Assembly: GCA_964470915.1 (NCBI GenBank)
Contig: CAYYEM010000004.1
Location: forward strand, 1-64,000
DNA length: 64,000 nt
DNA from: CAYPXN01 sp964470915
GTDB taxonomy: Bacteria > UBA10199 > JADFYH01
Reading direction: 5' to 3'
Shown piece by piece: positions 59,101 through 64,000 of this stretch. The first letter of the stretch is position 1, and every line of letters starts with the position of its first letter. Below the pieces are notes generated by a model. The model worked only from the letters and a program-made list of their open reading frames with translations. It made no database searches and was not told the DNA's origin. Made by a program: the position numbers and the translations under genes.

Positions 59101-60921
59101 TTAACAGTGAATCTTGGCTTGGAAGGTCTCGATTTTGAAAATCCAGAAGATAATAAACCCCGAAGCGTGACCATTGCGCCTAAACAGGTTTCATCTTTTG
59201 AATTTACAGTCTTAGCGAAAAATCCAGGGAAGGCAAAAATTCAGTTGTTAGCGAAGAATGCAAGCATTTCAGACGGAGTGGAGCTTAAAGTGCCTGTATT
59301 GCCTCATGGTTTGGAAGAGCATCATTATGATCAGGGCGAAGTTCCCCCAGCGGTGATCGGCGGTGGAAGTAATAAAAATGTTCCTCTGCCATTTCCAGCA
59401 CAAGTGGATCCGGCTCGAAGTCAGTTAAAACTTTCTTTAGATACGAGTTTTGTTTCTCAATTAATCGGAACCCTTTCTTACCTGATTGATTTTCCTTATG
59501 GTTGCGTGGAGCAAACCATGAGCCGTATGTTGCCTGCTTTAATGGTGGCTGACTTAAATAAATCAATGGGAATTGTGGATGTGACACTTGATAAGAAAAT
59601 TCAGAAAGTGGTGAAGAAAAGTTTGAAACGTATTTTGAATTTCCAGCATAGTGATGGAGGATGGGGCTGGTGGAAACAGGATGAAACGGATCCTTTCATG
59701 ACCGCCTATGCTCTCTATGGCTTGATTCGAGCACAGCAGTACGGTCAAAAAGTTGATGAAGCGGTGATCAGCCGTGGAAAAACAGCGCTTGAAAAATTGA
59801 TTCCTAAAGATAATTCGCAAGCTACTGCAGGTCCTGTGCATGGAAGTTTAAAATATAATGATACGCTGGCATTTATTTATTATGTCGATTCACTGCTCGG
59901 TGGAAAGGTGAAACTGCCTCCACCTGGAGATGCAGCTTTTACAAGTGTGCTTTCTCAATCTTACTTGGCTTTGGCCTATCTTGCCAAAGAGAAGCCAGAT
60001 ATTTCTCAACAATACTTATCGAATTTAGAACGGAATGTGATCTGTAAGAATTCTCTTTGCCATTTTAGTTTGGGAAATCCTTATGGCTACGGTGATGTAG
60101 AAGCGACCGCCTGGGCATTGCAGGCCATGATTCGTGGGGGCTCAACGAATCAGATTTTGAAAGACCAAATTATCAAATGGTTATTATCTCAACGCAAAGG
60201 GGGCATGTGGAGACAAACTCGTGAGACGGCATCTGTACTTTATGCCTTTGCTGAATATGCTCGTACACTTCCTCCTGGAATAAAAGGGGTGAAAGCCAAT
60301 GTGAGTTTGAATGGAGCTGAACTTGAAAAAATTAATGTGTCGTCGCCACATTTTGTCAGAAAATTTGTTGAATCTCCTAAAGTACACTTCGTGGAAGGGA
60401 ACAATGGCTTAGGTTTGGAAAATCTCTTGGATCACACACTCTACTATCAAACGGATCTTACTTTCTTTAGCAAACAGGAAGATTTGGGTGCTGTTTCGAA
60501 TGGCATCAAAGTGAATCGTGAGTATGTAAAACTAAGCGTTAAAGATTTTGCCAGCAAAACTTACGAAGTAGGTCCTTTGAAAGGGCCGCTCAAACCCGGT
60601 GAAATTGTAGGTGTGAGGGTTACTGTGCAAAGCGACGAAGATTTAAATTATTTTATGGTCGCAGATCCACTTCCTTCAGGCTTTGAAGTGATTGATGGAA
60701 TTCGTTTTGATCCCAAGGCAGAGTATTTTTCGGAAATGGAAGTAAAAGATGAGTTGGTAGCATTGTTTAGTTCCTATCTTCAAAAGGGAGCACATATTTT
60801 TAACTATGCTATACGTCCCGAACTCAAAGGTGATTTCCATGTCATGCCGACAGAAGTGGAAGAAATGTATAAACCCGAAGTGAATGGAAGTAGTGCAGAA
60901 AATAGGTTGCAGGTGCAGTGA
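56191..60921 (+). CDS. Alpha-2-macroglobulin family protein
   Basis: A 1576-residue protein anchored by one N-terminal membrane segment (about residues 7-26). No lipobox Cys is seen, unlike many bacterial relatives. A carboxypeptidase-regulatory-like beta domain follows (31-110), then the macroglobulin domains (LYRPGQKVYFKG near 365), the central A2M domain (AYWNPSVITNDQGEAIVSFKLPDNLTTWR), and the thioester motif GC1105VEQ. The complement-like helical domain has GGWGWWKQDETDPF. Family members trap proteases by a covalent thioester and are thought to guard the periplasm. Its neighbours are cell-wall genes. Confidence 0.95.
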   Translation: MKNKSLFGVLSITLLFLFAAIIILLEKPTGTLQGVVYNELHQPISHAKISLDGYPYYRKAFTNEKGEFRFDLLPLGKYYVSVSAKGYQYNYLRDQVQINEGEAKVLEEVVLKEKDPYLSVSVWSNIKTPEEKVSLSLSGSKISEVSFTVYKVDLLNYLGAGNKLADLESDKLDASVLSSFEKVREWNEKIPEEDVPEFEFKVPGKLEGSGLFLVHSFASSNDRKKNFTQNLLVNKTNLGFILKRDENRVLLYASQFNNSQSAANIPVMVYFQDGNKQSLSTNAQGIAELPIAGMSTESLSSLLWVATQSGSVAYAYAPQNSSYDDMDAEGMVEGEGEALSESQPKANLKYRPFLYTERPLYRPGQKVYFKGILRSENSQGQYDLVPTQEIPVQITGPKGDTLSDVKLKSNNYGSFWGEFDLDEEADLGYYSIVVLLNGKEFRKDFEVDEYRKPEFKVEIAPQQNRYFGGDKISFQVDVQYYFGAPVQAELEYTLYRDTYVYSLPGEGSDYEYEGEFYGGYGEVVEEGTLQSDANGRAVITAQSDKLDQDQKYILRIVAKDITERTVTREGEVLVTAGDFFFSTKRDQYLAIANQAFPLTVKTFDYDEKPVSRDYKVVLEREKWDPVIHEYSYEKEKTFSGKTDVSGLGKIELLPSRGGYYRLNIEGKDSKGREVLSYDYLWVSGNSKDSEDYGLEKKISIVTDKKKYQPGDIAKILLVGPVKDASVLLTIEGTKLHESRVEKLEGFSKQIEIPLQKEWVPNVFIVASLVTAKDVHEDSVELTLGSPEKVLNVEIKPNAEIYHPAEEINYKVTTLDVAGKPVPAEVSIGVVDESLYALKPDNTNIQKFFWGPRPNRVATANSFSGIYSGGVSKEDQNLLRKNFKDTAYWNPSVITNDQGEAIVSFKLPDNLTTWRATVLGNTLSTQVGQQINKVISSKDLIARIAVPRFFRERDRVSLKAILHNYTTQPQTLTVNLGLEGLDFENPEDNKPRSVTIAPKQVSSFEFTVLAKNPGKAKIQLLAKNASISDGVELKVPVLPHGLEEHHYDQGEVPPAVIGGGSNKNVPLPFPAQVDPARSQLKLSLDTSFVSQLIGTLSYLIDFPYGCVEQTMSRMLPALMVADLNKSMGIVDVTLDKKIQKVVKKSLKRILNFQHSDGGWGWWKQDETDPFMTAYALYGLIRAQQYGQKVDEAVISRGKTALEKLIPKDNSQATAGPVHGSLKYNDTLAFIYYVDSLLGGKVKLPPPGDAAFTSVLSQSYLALAYLAKEKPDISQQYLSNLERNVICKNSLCHFSLGNPYGYGDVEATAWALQAMIRGGSTNQILKDQIIKWLLSQRKGGMWRQTRETASVLYAFAEYARTLPPGIKGVKANVSLNGAELEKINVSSPHFVRKFVESPKVHFVEGNNGLGLENLLDHTLYYQTDLTFFSKQEDLGAVSNGIKVNREYVKLSVKDFASKTYEVGPLKGPLKPGEIVGVRVTVQSDEDLNYFMVADPLPSGFEVIDGIRFDPKAEYFSEMEVKDELVALFSSYLQKGAHIFNYAIRPELKGDFHVMPTEVEEMYKPEVNGSSAENRLQVQ

Positions 60922-60955
60922 TGCCCCGGACTCTAGTGAGGAGAGGGGATAAGAA

Positions 60956-61501
60956 TTGAAAATGAAAATGAATAAAAAATATTTTATCATTCTTGCTTCT
61001 GTTCTTTTGATTGCGTTGGGAGTTTATTTTTTCCGTCCTTTTAAAACTCGCATGGTTGCTTTTGTGACAGATGTTTCAGCGCGCAGTGAGATTCAAAAAC
61101 AAAATATTTTAAGAGCGACCGATGAATTGACAGGTGTTGTTTTGGAAAGCGGCGAAGTTTTTTCTTTTAATGAACAGATAGGCCCTTACACCGAAGAAAA
61201 GGGGTATCGGCCTGAAAGAAGTTTTGTAAGAAAAGGGATTCAAAATACTTCAGGGGGAGGCGTATGCCAGGTGGCTTCAACTTTATATAATGCCGCCAAA
61301 AGAGCTGGCCTTGAAATTTTAGAAAGAGTTCCTCACAGTCAAGAAGTCGATTCTGTAGGGCCTGGAATGGATGCGACGTTAGCTTATGGTGTGGCGGATC
61401 TTAAATTTAAAAATTCTTATCCGTTTCCGATTAAAATTGTTTCAAATATTTCCAAAGATCAATTGAAGATTGAAATTTGGGGAAAAGGAACGCGTTTATG
61501 A
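60956..61501 (+). CDS. VanW-like protein
   Basis: A 181-residue protein with an N-terminal membrane anchor (about residues 9-26) and a VanW domain outside: TGVVLESGEVFSFNEQIGPY, then GGGVCQVASTLYNAAKRAGLEILER and YGVADLKFKNSYPFPIKI. The molecular role of VanW is not known; it was first seen in vancomycin-resistance clusters and often occurs with peptidoglycan genes. TTG is the best-placed start after AGGAGAGGGG; ATG codons two and four positions later are alternatives. It overlaps the next gene by four bases. Confidence 0.9.
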   Translation: MKMKMNKKYFIILASVLLIALGVYFFRPFKTRMVAFVTDVSARSEIQKQNILRATDELTGVVLESGEVFSFNEQIGPYTEEKGYRPERSFVRKGIQNTSGGGVCQVASTLYNAAKRAGLEILERVPHSQEVDSVGPGMDATLAYGVADLKFKNSYPFPIKIVSNISKDQLKIEIWGKGTRL

Positions 61502-62511
61502 CAAATGAGAAAACTTATTTAAAACACGGGATTTATATCATTTCTTATTTATTGTTGGTTGGAATCGAAGCCTACTTTATTAGGTCGGTGAAAGTCTTAT
61601 ACTCTCCTTACATTTTTTTAGGCACGATGATGGGCTTGGGTTTGATTTTGAATTTCATTTTTCTTTTTATTTTTGGAAAAAATGAAAAAGCTTTTATGGC
61701 TTTTGGTGTGTATCAGTTGATTCAGGGCGCCTTAGCTTTCTTAATAGCCTTCTTCATGTTTCAAATTCCCTGGCAGGCGAGTCTGGCCTACCCCTCAGGA
61801 GCTCTTTTAGCTTTGCTTGCCTTTTGCTTAATTCGTTCCGAATTGGCTCTGCAGAATATCTTAATAACCATTTTAATCGCTGCTGCTTTTACAGTGTCTC
61901 TTCGTTTGTCCGCAGTGAGTGGTGGACTGCTCTTTGCCTTAGCTGTGATGAATGGTTTTTACTTAGGTTCTAAGTTGTTAAATTCACAAGATGCTCAGCA
62001 AAGTTTGTGGGAAAACCTTGTTTTGTTTTCTACTTCTTTAGCCTTAGGGCGAGCTGCGATTCAATATTATCTTATAGAGAGCGGTTACGATAGTTTGGGG
62101 GTGGTGATTACTCAGCCTTATACTTTTGTTGCCTTGTTTGCAGGTTTTTTACTGCCGCTTGCCTATGGTCACTTGATAAAAAATCGGCAAGCCAGCGCTT
62201 GGGCCATGTTGCTTGTTTTAGGTGTTATTTTTCCATGGCTCTTTGGTATTTTTATTCATGTGAGACCTTTCTCAGGTTATTTATTAGGCTTTGTGGTTTC
62301 GACTTTCATTGCAGGTCTCTTATTTTCAGGGCCTCTTACTTTAAATCTGTTAGCCTACTTAAATTATGGTTCTGGTATTTTAGGCTTAACCCTCTTTAAA
62401 ATACTTTCGAATTTAAGCCGAGGTATTCGCTTAAGCATCTTAGCGGGGATTTTTGTGTTAACGGTTTTGGTTTATGTGATCCAATCTTTGATCAAGAAAA
62501 ATAAAGCTTAG
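61498..62511 (+). CDS. Polytopic membrane protein of unknown function
   Basis: A 337-residue protein with about ten predicted membrane helices and very short loops. I do not recognise a family motif. The ATG overlaps the previous stop (ATGA), indicating coupled translation, so a start seven codons earlier is not needed. Its position between a VanW-like gene and a transpeptidase hints at an envelope role, possibly lipid or polymer transport, but nothing in the sequence proves that. Confidence 0.75.
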   Translation: MTNEKTYLKHGIYIISYLLLVGIEAYFIRSVKVLYSPYIFLGTMMGLGLILNFIFLFIFGKNEKAFMAFGVYQLIQGALAFLIAFFMFQIPWQASLAYPSGALLALLAFCLIRSELALQNILITILIAAAFTVSLRLSAVSGGLLFALAVMNGFYLGSKLLNSQDAQQSLWENLVLFSTSLALGRAAIQYYLIESGYDSLGVVITQPYTFVALFAGFLLPLAYGHLIKNRQASAWAMLLVLGVIFPWLFGIFIHVRPFSGYLLGFVVSTFIAGLLFSGPLTLNLLAYLNYGSGILGLTLFKILSNLSRGIRLSILAGIFVLTVLVYVIQSLIKKNKA

Positions 62512-62532
62512 GGACGCAGTATGCTGCGTTAT
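62511..62532. repeat. Family B palindrome covering a start codon
   Basis: AGGGACGCAGTATGCTGCGTTA contains the inverted repeat ACGCAG/CTGCGT. The ATG in the middle is the start codon of the transpeptidase gene. It resembles the copies at 14961 and 50902. Confidence 0.55.
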
Positions 62533-63378
62533 TTTTTTCTTTTATTTTTTTTGTGCCAGCCCATATTTTTGCAAGCAGCAGATAGAGATTTTTTATTCCA
62601 AGTCAAAAAACTTAGCGATCAAGCGACTCATAAGCGTGAGGGTGTAGTGATTTGGAGTGATCTTGCTCATTCAAAGCAAGATGTTTTTGGAAATATCAAT
62701 TGGCTCGACAATCAGTTTTTGCCAGGTTCAATTTTTAAACTCATCCTCGCTCAGACACTTCTTGAAAGCGGTACTCAGTTTCAATATCAATGTACTGGAA
62801 AAGACAAGCTGGCAGGAAAAGTGATGCATTGCTGGACTTATCGTGGGCATGGGTCATTGGATTTGCCTCAAGCATTGGCCCTTTCTTGTAATTTGTATTT
62901 TCAAAATTTGGGACTTAAATTGGGTTTAAGTAAAATTTTGGAAACGATGAAGCAGTATCCTTCACTTCCAGCAGTGAGAGGAGAGACCCTTCCCCAGGGC
63001 ATATCTTCAGAGTTTAAACTAACGCGTTTTTTTATTGGAGATGATCCTTCCTATCGATTAACCCCACGTCAGCTCAGTGAATTTTGGAACCAGTATGTTT
63101 TGAAAATTCAAGAGGACCGATATCAGGCTATTTTTCAGGGTCTAAGGCGGAGTGTGCAGAGGGGAGGGACGGCTTCAAAATTAAAAAATAGTCCTCTGGA
63201 AATTTTAGCCAAAACTGGCACAGGTGATTCCTTAAATCCCAATTATAAAACCAATGCTTGGTTTTTAGGAGCGTATCCTGCTAAAAACCCACAATACACT
63301 TTATTGATTTTGCTTCAGGAAGCTCATGGTTTTGAAGAAGCTACAGCTTTGGCAGAAAAAATATTTTCAAAGTTATGA
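62521..63378 (+). CDS. Penicillin-binding-type transpeptidase, exported
   Basis: A 285-residue protein with a signal peptide (about 20 residues). The three active-site motifs of the serine beta-lactamase/PBP fold are present: S70-I-F-K73, S122-C-N124 and K231-T-G-T234. It lacks any glycosyltransferase or dimerisation domain, so it is a minimal transpeptidase or carboxypeptidase; the compact layout also recalls class D beta-lactamases. Its start codon lies within a palindromic repeat, and no usual ribosome site is seen. It overlaps the SpoIID-like gene by four bases. Confidence 0.85.
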   Translation: MLRYFFLLFFLCQPIFLQAADRDFLFQVKKLSDQATHKREGVVIWSDLAHSKQDVFGNINWLDNQFLPGSIFKLILAQTLLESGTQFQYQCTGKDKLAGKVMHCWTYRGHGSLDLPQALALSCNLYFQNLGLKLGLSKILETMKQYPSLPAVRGETLPQGISSEFKLTRFFIGDDPSYRLTPRQLSEFWNQYVLKIQEDRYQAIFQGLRRSVQRGGTASKLKNSPLEILAKTGTGDSLNPNYKTNAWFLGAYPAKNPQYTLLILLQEAHGFEEATALAEKIFSKL

Positions 63379-64000
63379 AAAAAATAATCATTACATTTCT
63401 ATTATACTTTTTTCTTTTCCCTTCCATATCTCATGCAATCGAGCAACTCATTCGGGTCAGGATTCTTTCTCGTTATGATTTGAAGGAAGTTCAAATCACT
63501 TCACCTTTAGCTCAAATAAAAACGATCGATCGTTTTGCAAAAAAAGAGGAGGAGCGGATTGGACCTCCCGATATGCCCATCCAGCTCAAAGTTCAAAATT
63601 ATAAAGTAGAACTCAGAATTGCTTCTGCAAAAACATTGGCGGATCAAGTTTGGATTACGCCCCCTCGAGGCTCTACTTTATCTATTCGATTAGGGCCGGA
63701 CTTAGAAAGAAAGTTTAAAGGAAAAGTTCAGATACGTGCCGTGAATCAAAGCCTTATTTTTACGGAAGAATTACTGTTGGATGATTATGTGCGTGGGGTG
63801 CTTGAAGCAGAGCTGCCTCAAGGCTTTCCTCCTGAAGCTCAAAAAGCCCAAGCCATTGTGATTCGTAGTTATGCTTTAGCCAATGCAGATCGCCATTTGA
63901 AAGAGGGCTATAATTTTTGTGATCTTACGCATTGCCAGGTTTATGCTGGCAGAAACAATACTTATCGAAGCTTAGATGAAGTCGTGCAAGCGACCAGAAA
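63375..64000 (+). CDS. SpoIID/LytB domain protein (3' end beyond window)
   Basis: The first 208 codons or so of an exported protein. A signal peptide (about 21 residues, ending SISHA) is followed by a beta-rich segment. The SpoIID core then begins: LLLDDYVRGVLEAELPQGF, KAQAIVIRSYALANADRH and CDLTHCQVYAG. SpoIID proteins are lytic transglycosylases acting on peptidoglycan without stem peptides. In non-sporulating bacteria they have general wall roles. The ATG overlaps the previous stop (ATGA), so the gene belongs to the A2M-VanW-transpeptidase unit. The C-terminal part is cut by the window end. Confidence 0.9.
   Translation, partial: MKKIIITFLLYFFLFPSISHAIEQLIRVRILSRYDLKEVQITSPLAQIKTIDRFAKKEEERIGPPDMPIQLKVQNYKVELRIASAKTLADQVWITPPRGSTLSIRLGPDLERKFKGKVQIRAVNQSLIFTEELLLDDYVRGVLEAELPQGFPPEAQKAQAIVIRSYALANADRHLKEGYNFCDLTHCQVYAGRNNTYRSLDEVVQATR

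Overview
The window is AT-rich bacterial DNA from a Gram-negative organism: it has SecE/SecY export genes, a periplasmic-type alpha-2-macroglobulin, exported thioredoxin-like proteins and outer-surface repeat proteins. A myxobacterial-style Ser/Thr kinase, three sigma-54-type promoters, delta-60 repeats and the operon layout suggest a lineage in or near the former Deltaproteobacteria. That placement is an inference, since no rRNA gene is present. Two runs of exactly 100 N, each flanked by the same 55 bases on both sides, show that this is a draft, probably metagenomic, scaffold.

Layout. 1-5.5 kb: a transglutaminase-like TPR protein, several small orphan genes (three behind sigma-54-like promoters), a short ProRS lacking the editing insertion, and pyrF. 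5.6-19.2 kb: rlmB, then one long unit read from a near-consensus promoter: tRNA-Thr, Tyr, Gly, Thr, rpmG, tRNA-Trp, secE, nusG, rplKAJL, rpoB, rpoC, ending in a strong terminator. 19.4-39.4 kb: the complete str, S10, spc and alpha clusters, rpsL to rplQ, with secY, adk, map, infA and rpmJ in their usual places. 39.5-46.8 kb: a TlpA-like protein, panD, a coiled-coil orphan, tRNA-Ala, a cold-shock gene, a delta-60 surface protein, a FtsB-like gene and yebC-ruvC-ruvA-ruvB. 46.9-54 kb (minus strand): an exported ubiquitin-like protein, a tandem RDD membrane protein, a MidA-like methyltransferase interrupted by an assembly gap, an EamA transporter and a membrane Ser/Thr kinase. 54.2-64 kb (plus strand): a CDP-alcohol phosphatidyltransferase, then an envelope cluster of alpha-2-macroglobulin, VanW-like protein, integral membrane protein, penicillin-binding transpeptidase and a SpoIID-like protein cut by the window end.

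Two families of intergenic palindromes are scattered through the window, including inside the ribosomal operons. Family A is about 70-85 bp with arms built from TAGTTGTCAGT / ACTGACAACTA. Family B is shorter, with the core GTAGGGGC...GCCC(C/G)TAC. One family B copy lies inside a coding sequence and another covers a start codon.

The most unusual gene is at 46916-47221: a signal peptide followed by a 78-residue domain that aligns without gaps to eukaryotic ubiquitin. It keeps six of the seven ubiquitin lysines but lacks the terminal diglycine and has no conjugation genes nearby. Other points of interest are an N-terminal module shared by the methyltransferase and the phosphatidyltransferase, an EF-Tu with an altered switch I, and Lys-rich tails on L30 and L17.
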